Positions 1-7,959 of a DNA stretch of 64,000 bases are shown here, one piece after another (the first letter of the stretch is position 1; each line of letters starts with the position of its first letter). Made by a program: the position numbers and the translations under genes. Under the pieces are notes generated by a model. It was not told where the DNA came from. It made no database searches and saw only the letters and a list, made by a program, of their open reading frames with translations. The DNA is from Allobacillus halotolerans (GTDB taxonomy: Bacteria; Bacillota; Bacilli; Bacillales; Alkalibacillaceae), in NCBI RefSeq assembly GCF_028743495.1, contig NZ_CP117968.1. One strand, given 5' to 3'.

Positions 1-996
1 CGTAATGGCTTTTATGAGCGTGGCTATATGATTGGCTCATTTGAACTGAGACTATTAGTTCCCCGCACGCGCAATGGAGAGTTCGAACCAAGTGTATTCG
101 AGCGCTATGAAAGAAGAGATCAGGCTCTCGTCTTAAGTATGTTAGAGATGGTTATTAATGGTGTTTCAACACGGAAAGTAGGCAAGATTGTAGAAGAGCT
201 GTGTGGTAAGTCAGTCTCTAAATCCTTTGTCTCCAATCTAACTAAAAAGTTAGATCCGATTGTGAAGGAATGGCTGAATCGCCCTTTAAATGTCACGTAC
301 TACCCTTATATTTACGCAGACGCTATGTATATCAAGGTAAGAGAAGATAATAAAGTCGTATCCAAAGCTGTCTATATCGTGGTAGGTGTCAATAAACAAA
401 ATAAACGTGAAATCATTGGCATGGAAATCAGTCATGTCGAGTCGAAAGACGCGTGGTTGAAGGTTTTTGAAAACCTCAAAAGCAGAGGGCTACAGTCACC
501 CAAACTACTTATTTCCGATGCTCATGCTGGATTGAAAGCCTCTGTACCGGAAGCCTTTATCGGGACAAGTTGGCAGCGATGTACCTTTCACTTAAAAAAA
601 GATTTAATTGAGAAAATGCCCAAGAAAAACGTAAAAGAAATCAAACATGAAATGAATTTAATCTATGAAACCGTCGATCCAGATGTCGCCAGAAAACGTA
701 AAGACCAATTCATTGAGAAATATGAAGATAAACATCCAAAAGTCTGTAGATGTCTCGAGGATGGTTTCGAAGATTCCATTCAATATATGAGCGAACCTAC
801 AAACTATCATGTACACTTACGAACCACCAACAATCTCGAACGGATTAATCAAGAAGTCCGAAGAAGAGAACAGGTGATAAGAATCTTTCCGAACACACAA
901 AGTGCTGTTCGATTAATTGGCGCCGTGTTAATGGATGTAGATGAAAACTTGGATTTGAAAAGAAGGTATTTACCTAAGAAGAAGATCTCTAATTAA
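1..996 (+). CDS. IS256/mutator-family transposase, 5' end outside window
   Basis: DDE transposase of the IS256 family, which moves its element by a copy-out route. The reading frame is already open at base 1, so the N-terminal part lies outside the window and the first ATG at 28 is internal. The catalytic first Asp is in YADAMY, the second in LLISDAHAG, and the Glu in NNLERINQEVRRRE near the C-terminus. The intact C-terminus ends in a basic tail. An IS256-like terminal repeat follows at about 1161-1186, so this is the right half of an element. Whether it is active cannot be judged without the left end. Confidence 0.93.
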   Translation, partial: RNGFYERGYMIGSFELRLLVPRTRNGEFEPSVFERYERRDQALVLSMLEMVINGVSTRKVGKIVEELCGKSVSKSFVSNLTKKLDPIVKEWLNRPLNVTYYPYIYADAMYIKVREDNKVVSKAVYIVVGVNKQNKREIIGMEISHVESKDAWLKVFENLKSRGLQSPKLLISDAHAGLKASVPEAFIGTSWQRCTFHLKKDLIEKMPKKNVKEIKHEMNLIYETVDPDVARKRKDQFIEKYEDKHPKVCRCLEDGFEDSIQYMSEPTNYHVHLRTTNNLERINQEVRRREQVIRIFPNTQSAVRLIGAVLMDVDENLDLKRRYLPKKKISN

Positions 997-1000
997 CGAG

Positions 1001-1110
1001 GATTGCGATTGAGCCTCCTGGCGAGTGTGATTTCTACGCCTGGCCGCCAGCTCTTTAAAAAAGAACCGGCGTGCCCGCCAGGCTATCACACCCGCCCTCT
1101 CAATCCAATC
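1001..1110. other. Long imperfect hairpin inside the IS256-type element
   Basis: Between the transposase stop and the right terminal repeat is a foldback of about 110 nt. Bases 1001-1013 pair with 1099-1110 (one bulge), 1018-1030 with about 1085-1096, and an inner GCCTGG/CCAGGC stem closes around an A-rich loop. No T-run follows, so it is not a classic intrinsic terminator. It may be a transcription-stopping or RNA-protecting structure of the element. The role is inference. Confidence 0.6.
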
Positions 1111-1160
1111 CAGATGTCAAAGATGAATAGGCTGTTTTACCCGTTGAAATCACTTGAGAG

Positions 1161-1186
1161 AATTTACACATAATAATGGACTTGAC
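1161..1186. repeat. Probable right terminal inverted repeat of the IS256-type element
   Basis: The stretch TTTACACATAATAATGGACTT resembles the right-hand end of IS256, which from memory reads approximately TTTTACACAATTATACGGACTT. It sits about 165 bp after the transposase, a normal place for the element end. The left end is outside the window, so pairing could not be confirmed. Confidence 0.6.
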
Positions 1187-1200
1187 TTGAAAATAGATTT

Positions 1201-1540
1201 TTCCGTGTTTGATAGGCGCTCTCAACACCGGAAGGCGAGCCAAACTAGCTCCTTCCGTGCTTGATAAGCGCTCTCAACACCGGAAGGCGAATGAAACTAG
1301 CTCCTTCCGTGCTTGATAGGCGCTCTCAACACCGGAAGACGAGCCAAACTAGCTCCTTCCGTGCTTGATAGGCGCTCTCAACACCGGAAGGCGAGCCAAA
1401 ATAGCTTCTTCCGTGTTTGATAGGCGCTCTCAACACCGGAAGACGAAGAGAAAGAGTTTCTTCCGTGTTTGATAGGCGCTCTCAACACCGGAAGGCGAGC
1501 CAAAATAGCTTCTTCCGTGTTTGACAAGCACTCCTAACTC
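1201..1540. repeat. Tandem repeat island A1: six 52-bp hairpin units plus a decayed seventh
   Basis: Six units of exactly 52 bp start at 1201, 1253, 1305, 1357, 1409 and 1461; a degraded copy follows from 1513. Each unit begins TTCCGTG and contains TTGATAGGCGCTCTCAACACCGG. The arms TTCCGTGTTTGA and TCAACACCGGAA pair with small bulges, so each unit can form a hairpin around a GCGCTC core. The array begins about 15 bp after the IS256 end and stops upstream of rocF. No reading frame or cas gene is associated. Confidence 0.95.
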
Positions 1541-1627
1541 CCTTCAACTCAGAAATTCATTAAACTTCAGATTAGTACTAGCTATTCTTTTAACAGAAGG
1601 AGTTCCACATCAAACAATCCACAACTT

Positions 1628-1645
1628 CTTGAATAAATATTCAAT
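1628..1645. promoter_or_regulatory. ARG box (AhrC/ArgR operator) upstream of rocF
   Basis: The 18-mer CTTGAATAAATATTCAAT has perfect 7-bp arms TTGAATA/TATTCAA and fits the Bacillus AhrC consensus TNTGNATWWWWATNCANA at nearly every fixed position. It lies just upstream of the -35 box of the rocF promoter, where AhrC would act as activator of arginine catabolism. Binding itself is inferred. Confidence 0.65.
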
Positions 1646-1648
1646 ATT

Positions 1649-1676
1649 TTGTGCAGTTGAACCAAACTAATAATAT
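1649..1676 (+). promoter_or_regulatory. Candidate SigA promoter of rocF
   Basis: TTGTGC at 1649-1654, a 16-bp spacer and TAATAT at 1671-1676 form a plausible SigA promoter about 37 bp before the rocF start codon. No -12/-24 SigL promoter was seen, although B. subtilis rocDEF uses SigL. Confidence 0.5.
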
Positions 1677-1712
1677 GTTTAGAATGATTGCAGCAAGAGG
1701 AGGCATTCTCAA

Positions 1713-2612
1713 ATGAATAAGCTTGGAATATTAGGCGTACCGATTACAATCGGTCAACCGAATAAAGGTGCCGATTTGGGTCCTGATGCCATTAGACATG
1801 CAGGTTTATATACTGTGTTACAAAATTTGAATGCAAGTTATCAGGATTATGGTAATGTACAGATAAAAAATGAAGAAGCAAATCAAATAGATCAAGCAAC
1901 AAATTTAAAAAATTTAAATGAAGTCGCAGCTGCTAGTGAACTGACGGCCAATAAAGTTTCAGAGATGATCCAAGAGGGTCAGTTTCCACTCCTATTGGGT
2001 GGCGATCACAGTATGGCCATCGGAACAATTGCTGGGGTGCAACAGCATTATGAAAATCTAGGTGTTATTTGGTATGACGCTCATGCGGATTTTAACACAG
2101 AGGAAACTTCCCCTTCAGGAAATATCCATGGTATGTCCCTTGCTGTCAATTTAGGCATGGGACATGAGAAGTTGACTTCAATTTTACAAAACGAACCAAA
2201 GATTAAACCTGAAAATGTGATTATTATTGGTGCTCGATCAATCGATTCTGGTGAAAGGGAATTAATTAAAGAGAAAGGGATCAAAGTCTACACAGCGCAT
2301 GAAGTCGAGCAACAGGGTATTGAATCTGTTATTAAAGAATCTCTTAACTATTTAACAGCCCGAACAGACGGAATTCATTTGAGCTTCGATGTAGATTCTT
2401 TAGACCCGATTTACGTTCCTGGAACTGGAACACCGGTTGAAGGCGGGTTATCCGTAAGAGAATCTCATTATGCATTAAGATTGCTGAATGAGTCTGAAAA
2501 AATCGTATCTGCTGAGTTCGTTGAAGTGAATCCATTATTGGATGAAAGAAATCAAACAGCTAAGCGAACGGTTGAACTAATTGGATCGTTATTAGGTGAA
2601 CGATATATATAA
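1713..2612 (+). CDS. rocF: Arginase
   Basis: Cytoplasmic manganese enzyme that splits arginine into ornithine and urea. The 299-residue length is normal for Bacillus RocF. The binuclear Mn ligand motifs are all present: GGDHS near residue 97, DAHADFN near 124, and SFDVDSLDP near 225. An AGGAGG site lies 8 bp before the ATG. It is a single-gene unit, preceded by an ARG box and followed by an intrinsic terminator. In several Bacillus species arginase also sits near the cdaA-glmM region, so the position is conserved rather than acquired. rocD and rocE are not adjacent. Confidence 0.96.
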   Translation: MNKLGILGVPITIGQPNKGADLGPDAIRHAGLYTVLQNLNASYQDYGNVQIKNEEANQIDQATNLKNLNEVAAASELTANKVSEMIQEGQFPLLLGGDHSMAIGTIAGVQQHYENLGVIWYDAHADFNTEETSPSGNIHGMSLAVNLGMGHEKLTSILQNEPKIKPENVIIIGARSIDSGERELIKEKGIKVYTAHEVEQQGIESVIKESLNYLTARTDGIHLSFDVDSLDPIYVPGTGTPVEGGLSVRESHYALRLLNESEKIVSAEFVEVNPLLDERNQTAKRTVELIGSLLGERYI

Positions 2613-2628
2613 TCTATTTCGAGTTAGA

Positions 2629-2660
2629 GACTACCTGACATTAAGCAGGTAGTTCTTTTA
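2629..2660 (+). terminator. Intrinsic terminator of rocF
   Basis: ACTACCTG and CAGGTAGT pair around an 8-nt loop and are followed by TTCTTTTAA. Confidence 0.85.
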
Positions 2661-2722
2661 ATATTACGTGTCTTCACGTCAGTTTTTCAAATCTGAACGA
2701 TTTAATAAAACTTTAAGACAAA

Positions 2723-2749
2723 TGAAACCTCAATGATCAGTCAAACGTA
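2723..2749 (+). promoter_or_regulatory. SigW-type (ECF) autoregulatory promoter of sigW
   Basis: TGAAAC at 2723-2728 and CGTA at 2746-2749 are separated by 17 bp, matching the -35/-10 pair recognised by SigW (TGAAAC, 16-17 bp, CGTA). It is about 40 bp upstream of sigW, consistent with the autoregulation known for B. subtilis sigW. Confidence 0.8.
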
Positions 2750-2790
2750 CTACTATTAGCTAGCCAAAGTGGCGAACAGAGGTCATGTTT

Positions 2791-3369
2791 ATGGAAAATG
2801 AAATCAATCAAATCATTAAACAGGTGAAGAAGGGTAATAAGGATGCTTTCGGGGTAATCATCGATGCTTATGAAAGGCGGATTTACCAGCATTGTTACCG
2901 ATTATTAGGTAGCTTTCATGACGCTGAGGAAGTAACCCAGGAAGCCTTTGTCAAAGCTTATACCAAAATTCATACGTTTAAAAACAAGCAAAAATTCTCA
3001 CCGTGGATATATCGAATAGCGACGAATACAGCAGTGGATTGGATGCGTAAGAAAAAGCCTTTGTACATACTAGATCAACCAATTGCTGTCGGTGAAAATA
3101 TCACGTATTTAGATCACGTAAAAAATACATCTGAAACACCGGAAGAGACAATTGAACAAAAAGAAAATCAGGATGAAATGCAGCAATTCTTGTTGCAGTT
3201 GCCAAGTAAATATCGTGTTGTACTCGTATTACGTTATATGGACGAATTATCGATAAAAGAAATGTCGGAAGTGCTTGATTTACCAATAGGAACAATTAAA
3301 ACCCAGTTACACCGAGGAAGAGAAGCGCTTCGAGAGTTAATGCACGGACGAGCGAAGGGAGGTCAGTGA
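2791..3369 (+). CDS. sigW: ECF RNA polymerase sigma factor SigW
   Basis: Sigma factor for the cell-envelope and antimicrobial-peptide stress regulon. It has 192 residues from the ATG at 2791, chosen because the AGAGGT site is 7 bp upstream; the ATG at 2785 lies too close. Region 2 covers about residues 10-80 (DAEEVTQEAFVKAY, FSPWIYRIATNTAVDWMRK) and region 4 about 125-180 (LPSKYRVVLVLRYMDELSIKEMSE, GTIKTQLHRGREALR). It is co-transcribed with rsiW 4 bp downstream and preceded by its own SigW promoter. Confidence 0.95.
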   Translation: MENEINQIIKQVKKGNKDAFGVIIDAYERRIYQHCYRLLGSFHDAEEVTQEAFVKAYTKIHTFKNKQKFSPWIYRIATNTAVDWMRKKKPLYILDQPIAVGENITYLDHVKNTSETPEETIEQKENQDEMQQFLLQLPSKYRVVLVLRYMDELSIKEMSEVLDLPIGTIKTQLHRGREALRELMHGRAKGGQ

Positions 3370-3373
3370 CGAG

Positions 3374-3988
3374 ATGGCTTGCACGCATGGATATCAAGAA
3401 AAAATTCATCAATATATCGATCAAGAAATGAGTTACAATGAAGAGCTAACGTTTAAAAACCATCTGATGAATTGCGAGAATTGTTTACTGCATTTTAGAG
3501 AACTAAACAATGTGGAAAAACAGTTAAAAAACGCACCTGCCATCTCCCAACCTTCAACTTTTAAACAAGATATCATCAACCGTTTGCCAAAGGAATCGAA
3601 ACCAAAGAAGTTCGCCAAAACGATCAAAGAGCATCCTTTGATTACAGCTTGTGCCGTGTTTTTGGTTATGTTAATGACGTCAGCTTTCATCGAATTCCAA
3701 TCAGATCAAAATGTGTATGTTTCAAATTATGAAGGCATTCAGGTCGAAGGGAATCGAGTGATTGTACCAAAAGGCAAAGTGATTCATGGAGATTTGACGA
3801 TTGAAAATGCAATCGTTGAAATTCAAGGACATGTAAACGGAAATTTAACATTGGTCAATAGCGAACTTGCGCAGACGAACAGTAACATCAGCGGAGAAAT
3901 CGTACAGGTGAATCGTTTCTTTAAATGGGCATCAATGCGCCTTTCACGGGAAGTCACTGAGTTTTTCCAGCAATTTATCTACCAATGA
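3374..3988 (+). CDS. rsiW: Anti-sigma-W factor RsiW
   Basis: Membrane anti-sigma factor that holds SigW until regulated proteolysis releases it. The 204 residues are close to the B. subtilis protein. The N-terminal zinc anti-sigma domain shows the H-x3-C-x2-C motif (HLMNCENC, about residues 30-37). One membrane helix spans about residues 88-108, followed by an extracytoplasmic domain, giving the usual topology. GGGAGG lies about 10 bp before the ATG and partly overlaps the end of sigW, suggesting translational coupling. Confidence 0.95.
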   Translation: MACTHGYQEKIHQYIDQEMSYNEELTFKNHLMNCENCLLHFRELNNVEKQLKNAPAISQPSTFKQDIINRLPKESKPKKFAKTIKEHPLITACAVFLVMLMTSAFIEFQSDQNVYVSNYEGIQVEGNRVIVPKGKVIHGDLTIENAIVEIQGHVNGNLTLVNSELAQTNSNISGEIVQVNRFFKWASMRLSREVTEFFQQFIYQ

Positions 3989-4006
3989 AATATGCAGTGA
4001 ATTTAT

Positions 4007-4057
4007 GAAAACGTCCATCTTCTTTGTGAGAAGAAATTGGACGTTTTCACATTTCTT
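4007..4057 (+). terminator. Terminator after sigW-rsiW
   Basis: GAAAACGTCCA and TGGACGTTTTC pair perfectly around a 20-nt loop, followed by a T-rich stretch. It separates the sigma operon from cdaA. Confidence 0.75.
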
Positions 4058-4089
4058 CTAACGGAAAATGTAAATGAGGGGGATAGTTA

Positions 4090-4098
4090 TGCTATAAT
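4090..4098 (+). promoter_or_regulatory. Extended -10 promoter of the cdaA operon
   Basis: TGCTATAAT gives a perfect -10 box with the TGn extension, about 54 bp before cdaA. No convincing -35 box is visible, as is common for extended -10 promoters. Confidence 0.6.
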
Positions 4099-4151
4099 AA
4101 AGGGTACATTTGAGAGAACGGTAAACTGATATTAATGAAGGAAGTGTGGGC

Positions 4152-4973
4152 ATGAGTTGGGAAGAGTTTAACCTCCTCGATATTTTGCGAATCGTTGTGG
4201 ACATTGCCCTCGTTTGGTTCGTTATCTATAAATTATTTTCCGTGATTCGTGGAACGAAAGCGGTGCAATTATTACAAGGGATATTTGTCATTTTGGCCAT
4301 TTGGTTATTGAGTTCATTTTTCGAACTCCAAACCGTGCAATGGTTAGTCTACCAAGCGATTGATTGGGGTTTCTTAGCAGTAATTATCTTATTTCAACCA
4401 GAAATCCGACGAGCATTGGAACAACTGGGAAGAGGTAGTTTGTTTTCTCGATATTCGCAATCAGAGGAGAAAACGATTCAAGAATCAATCGATGCAATTA
4501 TTAAATCCTGTAATTATATGAGCAAGAGACGGATCGGCGCATTAATGTCGATTGAGCGCGAAACGGGTTTGAATGATTATATTGAAACGGGGATTCCAGT
4601 AGGTGGGAAGCTGACGAGTGAACTGCTTACCAATATATTTATCCCAAATGCTCCACTACACGATGGAGCTGTCGTTATTCGAGATGATGAAATCGTCGCT
4701 GCTGCGTGTTATTTACCATTAAGTGAAAGTCCTTTCATCTCAAAAGAATTAGGTACAAGACACAGAGCGGCGATGGGGATAAGCGAAGTGACCGACGCGT
4801 TAACGATTATTGTATCTGAAGAGACGGGTCATATTTCGTGCTCAAAAAATGGCGAGCTTCATCGCCAATTGGATGAAGAAAAATTACGTAAAATCCTCAT
4901 GAAAGAACTGAACGTATTGGAAGACTCCTCAACATCCAAGTCATGGAACTGGAGGGGGAAATCAAATGGATAA
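4152..4973 (+). CDS. cdaA: Diadenylate cyclase CdaA
   Basis: Membrane-bound enzyme that condenses two ATP into c-di-AMP, the essential messenger for potassium and osmolyte control. The 273 residues equal B. subtilis CdaA. Three membrane helices fill residues 10-85. The DAC domain follows, with the DGA motif (PLHDGAV, about 175) and the RHR motif (GTRHRAA, about 208). The ATG at 4152 is preferred over the upstream GTG at 4146 because AAGGAAG sits 7 bp ahead. The end overlaps cdaR by 8 bp, so the two are translationally coupled. Confidence 0.97.
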   Translation: MSWEEFNLLDILRIVVDIALVWFVIYKLFSVIRGTKAVQLLQGIFVILAIWLLSSFFELQTVQWLVYQAIDWGFLAVIILFQPEIRRALEQLGRGSLFSRYSQSEEKTIQESIDAIIKSCNYMSKRRIGALMSIERETGLNDYIETGIPVGGKLTSELLTNIFIPNAPLHDGAVVIRDDEIVAAACYLPLSESPFISKELGTRHRAAMGISEVTDALTIIVSEETGHISCSKNGELHRQLDEEKLRKILMKELNVLEDSSTSKSWNWRGKSNG

Positions 4974-6207
4974 ATGGTTGAAAAGCCCATGGTTTACAAG
5001 AGTTGTTTCGTTGTTTTTAGCAATCTTATTATACATTACCGTAGCAATTGATGAAGCAAATTCACAGGCACCAAGTAATACGCTTTTACCCTCATCTTCA
5101 ACAGATGTCACAACTATCAACGATATCCCTCTACAAGTATCGATGGATGACGAACAATATGTTGTACGAGGGGTTCCAGAAACGGTTGATCTATCAATAG
5201 AAGGACCTAAAAGCGTTGTCATGCAGACAGCGAGACAACGGGACTTTGATGTTTATATTGATTTGAATGAATATGAAGCAGGTGTACATAATGTCAACCT
5301 GCAACATAATGGACTGTCGAATCAGTTAACGGTTTACATTGAACCGGAGACAGTAGAGGTCATTTTGGAAGAAAGAGCAACGGCGACCTTTCCATTAGAA
5401 AAAGAGTATATCGGTCAAGGGGATGCCGATATTACGGAAGTGTTTGCTGAAGAGCCGACAATTGAGCCAAAGGAAGTCGAAGTGACGGGATCTGAATCGG
5501 AAGTAGACAAAATCGCAACCGTACGAGCTTTAATCAATTTTAATGAGTTAGAGAATGATGGGGAAGTCACGAATATTCCGATTCGCGTATATGATAACCA
5601 AGGAAATGAACTGAATGTATTTGTGACCCCAACGACTGCTTCAGTACAGGCGGATGTGTCCGTACGTGATCGTCGTTATCCAATCCAATATGAAAAAATC
5701 GGAGAATTGGATGATAGCTTGGTCTTGGAGTCGATTAATGTTCAACCAGTCTCAGCAACGCTTCATGCAAAAGAAGAGCGATTAGATCAAATAAGTGCAT
5801 TAGATCCATTGGAAATAGACCTATCTGAAATTACCGAATCGACAACCATTGAAATGGATGTTCCAAAACCTTCCGATACAGCAAAAATTGAGCCAGAAAC
5901 CGTGGAAGTTGAAATTAACGTTTCTGAAGCCAAAGAAAAAGTATTCGAAGACGTGGAAATCGAGATTGAGAATGCACCAGAAGACGCTACGATTACATTC
6001 GTTGATCGTGAAGAGCCAGTTATTGATATCACGGCGATTGGTACGAAAGAAGACCTAGATCATTTGAAACGAAAAGATGTACGAGCTTCGATTGACGTCA
6101 GTGAGTATGTCGAAGGTGAAGTATTTGCAGAAATAGAACTAAAAGGACCTGAAAACACACGTTTACGTACAGAAGAAGAGCGTATACGCATTCAAATCGA
6201 ACGATAG
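4966..6207 (+). CDS. cdaR: CdaA regulator CdaR (YbbR domains)
   Basis: Extracytoplasmic regulator of CdaA. A single N-terminal membrane anchor (about residues 11-27) is followed by four YbbR-type beta repeats, visible as recurring segments such as VDLSIEGP, VEVTGSESEVDKI and IDITAIGTKEDLDHL. The 413-residue protein is shorter than the 483-residue B. subtilis CdaR, but the repeat count looks complete. It is very acidic outside the membrane, as often seen in salt-tolerant Bacillaceae. It overlaps cdaA and precedes glmM by 22 bp. Confidence 0.94.
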   Translation: MDKWLKSPWFTRVVSLFLAILLYITVAIDEANSQAPSNTLLPSSSTDVTTINDIPLQVSMDDEQYVVRGVPETVDLSIEGPKSVVMQTARQRDFDVYIDLNEYEAGVHNVNLQHNGLSNQLTVYIEPETVEVILEERATATFPLEKEYIGQGDADITEVFAEEPTIEPKEVEVTGSESEVDKIATVRALINFNELENDGEVTNIPIRVYDNQGNELNVFVTPTTASVQADVSVRDRRYPIQYEKIGELDDSLVLESINVQPVSATLHAKEERLDQISALDPLEIDLSEITESTTIEMDVPKPSDTAKIEPETVEVEINVSEAKEKVFEDVEIEIENAPEDATITFVDREEPVIDITAIGTKEDLDHLKRKDVRASIDVSEYVEGEVFAEIELKGPENTRLRTEEERIRIQIER

Positions 6208-6229
6208 TTCAGATGAAGGAGTGAACAAT

Positions 6230-7576
6230 ATGGGAAAGTATTTTGGTACGGATGGAGTAAGAGGAGTAGCAAACAAAGAATTAACACCAGAACTAGCCTT
6301 TAAGTTAGGTCGTTATGGAGCTTATATATTAACGAAGGATGCAACAGAGAAACCGCGTATTTTAGTAGGGAAAGATACACGAATTTCAGGTGAAATGCTT
6401 GAGAGTGCACTGATTGCTGGAATCCTATCAGCAGGCGTAGACGTCATGCGCTTAGGCGTCATCTCTACACCAGGAGTTGCTTATTTAACAAAAGCTTCCG
6501 GAGCACAAGCAGGAGTCATGATCTCTGCTTCGCATAATCCGGTAGAAGACAATGGAATTAAGTTCTTTGGAGCAAGTGGATATAAATTAAGTGATGAAAA
6601 TGAAGAGGCTATTGAACGATTAATTGATGGAGAAGATGACCTCGAACGTCCTGTTGCTGGCGATGTCGGTCAAATCATTGATTATTTTGAAGGTGCTCAG
6701 AAATATATTCAGCATTTGAAAGACACGGTTGATGTTGACTTTGATGATGTAAAGGTTGTACTAGACTGTGCACATGGTGCTACTTCATGGATTGCCTCCC
6801 ACTTATTCGGCGACCTTGAAGCGAATATCCAATCCATTGGTGCAGCGCCGAATGGCTTGAATATCAATGATGGTTACGGGTCAACGAGCCCGGAAAACTT
6901 ACAGAAGGCCGTACTCGATGAGGGTGCAGATATCGGTCTTGCTTTTGACGGAGATGGCGACCGATTGATCGCTGTTGATGAAAAAGGGAATATTATTGAT
7001 GGCGACCGAATCATGTACATTTGCGGGAAACATCTGAAAGAAAAAGGTCAGTTGAAAAATGATACAGTTGTAACAACGATCATGAGTAATATTGGTCTAT
7101 ACCGTGCTTTCGATGAAGTCGGCATTACATCGGATAAAACAGCTGTAGGCGACCGTTATGTCATGGAGGAAATGGTCAAGCAGGGCCATAACTTTGGTGG
7201 GGAACAATCTGGACATCTTATCTTCCTGGACCATAATACAACTGGCGATGGCATGCTATCTGGGCTGCAATTAATCAATGTCATGGTGGAAAAAGAAAAA
7301 TCACTTTCCGAGTTGGCTAGTGAGATTGAAATTTTCCCACAGGTTTTAAAAAACGTTCGCGTATTAGATAAAAACGAAGTACTGACAAGTAACGTCATTC
7401 AAGAAGAGATAGATCGCGTCGAAGAAAATCTTGGAGATAAAGGCCGAGTACTTGTTCGCCCTTCTGGCACAGAACCTGTCGTTCGTGTCATGGCGGAAGC
7501 TCCGACAAAAGAAGAGTGTGAAAAAGCAGTCGATCAAGTTGTCGAAGCCATTGAGAAAACGTTTGGTTTAAAATAA
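6230..7576 (+). CDS. glmM: Phosphoglucosamine mutase
   Basis: Converts glucosamine-6-phosphate to glucosamine-1-phosphate for UDP-GlcNAc and peptidoglycan. With 448 residues it matches the family. The phosphoserine loop SASHNP (near residue 100), the metal loop DGDGDR (near 240) and the phosphate-binding RPSGTEP (near 410) are intact. The start at 6230 is chosen because AAGGAG lies 8 bp upstream; a GTG at 6221 in the same frame overlaps that site. GlmM is known to interact with and restrain CdaA, which fits the operon. Confidence 0.97.
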   Translation: MGKYFGTDGVRGVANKELTPELAFKLGRYGAYILTKDATEKPRILVGKDTRISGEMLESALIAGILSAGVDVMRLGVISTPGVAYLTKASGAQAGVMISASHNPVEDNGIKFFGASGYKLSDENEEAIERLIDGEDDLERPVAGDVGQIIDYFEGAQKYIQHLKDTVDVDFDDVKVVLDCAHGATSWIASHLFGDLEANIQSIGAAPNGLNINDGYGSTSPENLQKAVLDEGADIGLAFDGDGDRLIAVDEKGNIIDGDRIMYICGKHLKEKGQLKNDTVVTTIMSNIGLYRAFDEVGITSDKTAVGDRYVMEEMVKQGHNFGGEQSGHLIFLDHNTTGDGMLSGLQLINVMVEKEKSLSELASEIEIFPQVLKNVRVLDKNEVLTSNVIQEEIDRVEENLGDKGRVLVRPSGTEPVVRVMAEAPTKEECEKAVDQVVEAIEKTFGLK

Positions 7577-7582
7577 CATAGA

Positions 7583-7624
7583 TTAAAAAAGAGTGTAGAG
7601 TTAAAAACTCTATACTCTTTTTTA
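7583..7624 (+). terminator. Terminator of the cdaA-cdaR-glmM operon
   Basis: AAAGAGTGTAGAGTT pairs with AACTCTATACTCTTT, followed by a T-run. It divides glmM from the glmS leader. Confidence 0.9.
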
Positions 7625-7632
7625 ACTTTCTG

Positions 7633-7661
7633 TTGACGAATCGGTTGAATGTATTTAAACT
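7633..7661 (+). promoter_or_regulatory. Candidate glmS promoter
   Basis: TTGACG at 7633-7638, 17 bp, then TAAACT at 7656-7661 upstream of the ribozyme. The -10 box is weak. Confidence 0.4.
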
Positions 7662-7717
7662 GATAATGTTACACTTATTTGGAAAAAGCAAGGAGGGTAG
7701 AAGAAACAGTTATATGT

Positions 7718-7872
7718 AAAGCGCCTGGACTATTTTCTGTACGGTTACGAAAATAGTTGACGAGGAGGAGGTTAATCGATGTTTTCGGCGGATGCCTCCC
7801 GGTTGCCCATCTCAACTGCTATGTTTGTGGTTAAAGCATGAAGGTGACTTCATGTACAAAGCTGCAGACTAG
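7718..7872 (+). ncRNA. glmS ribozyme/riboswitch
   Basis: Self-cleaving RNA that uses glucosamine-6-phosphate as cofactor and lowers glmS expression when that sugar is plentiful. The 5' AAGCGCCTGGACT segment, the GTTGACGAGGAGGAGGTTA stretch, TTTTCGGCGGATGCCTCCC and the 3' helix TGAAGGTGACTTCA are all present in the family order. Cleavage is expected just before the G at 7721. It lies about 90 bp upstream of the glmS start codon, the standard arrangement in Bacillales. Confidence 0.95.
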
Positions 7873-7891
7873 ATGGACATAACAAACACGA

Positions 7892-7942
7892 GAAAGGGGC
7901 AAACGAATGCCCCACATAAAAGGATATTTGTTTGCCTCTTTC
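7892..7942 (+). other. Hairpin between ribozyme and glmS start
   Basis: GAAAGGGGCAAAC pairs with GTTTGCCTCTTTC (one G-U) and an inner GGGGC/GCCCC alternative exists. It ends 5 bp before the GGAGG site, without a T-run, so it is not a terminator. It may stabilise the cleaved 5'-hydroxyl mRNA or affect translation; this is inference. Confidence 0.5.
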
Positions 7943-7959
7943 CATTGGAGGTAAATAGT

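Noticed and set aside
1201..1540. CRISPR array
   Set aside because: Units are continuous tandem repeats; the variable parts are near-identical rather than unique spacers, and no cas gene is present. The same reasoning applies to the other islands.
7873..7959. N-terminal extension of GlmS
   Set aside because: It would bury the catalytic Cys and overlaps the ribozyme and hairpin; the start at 7960 has a ribosome binding site.
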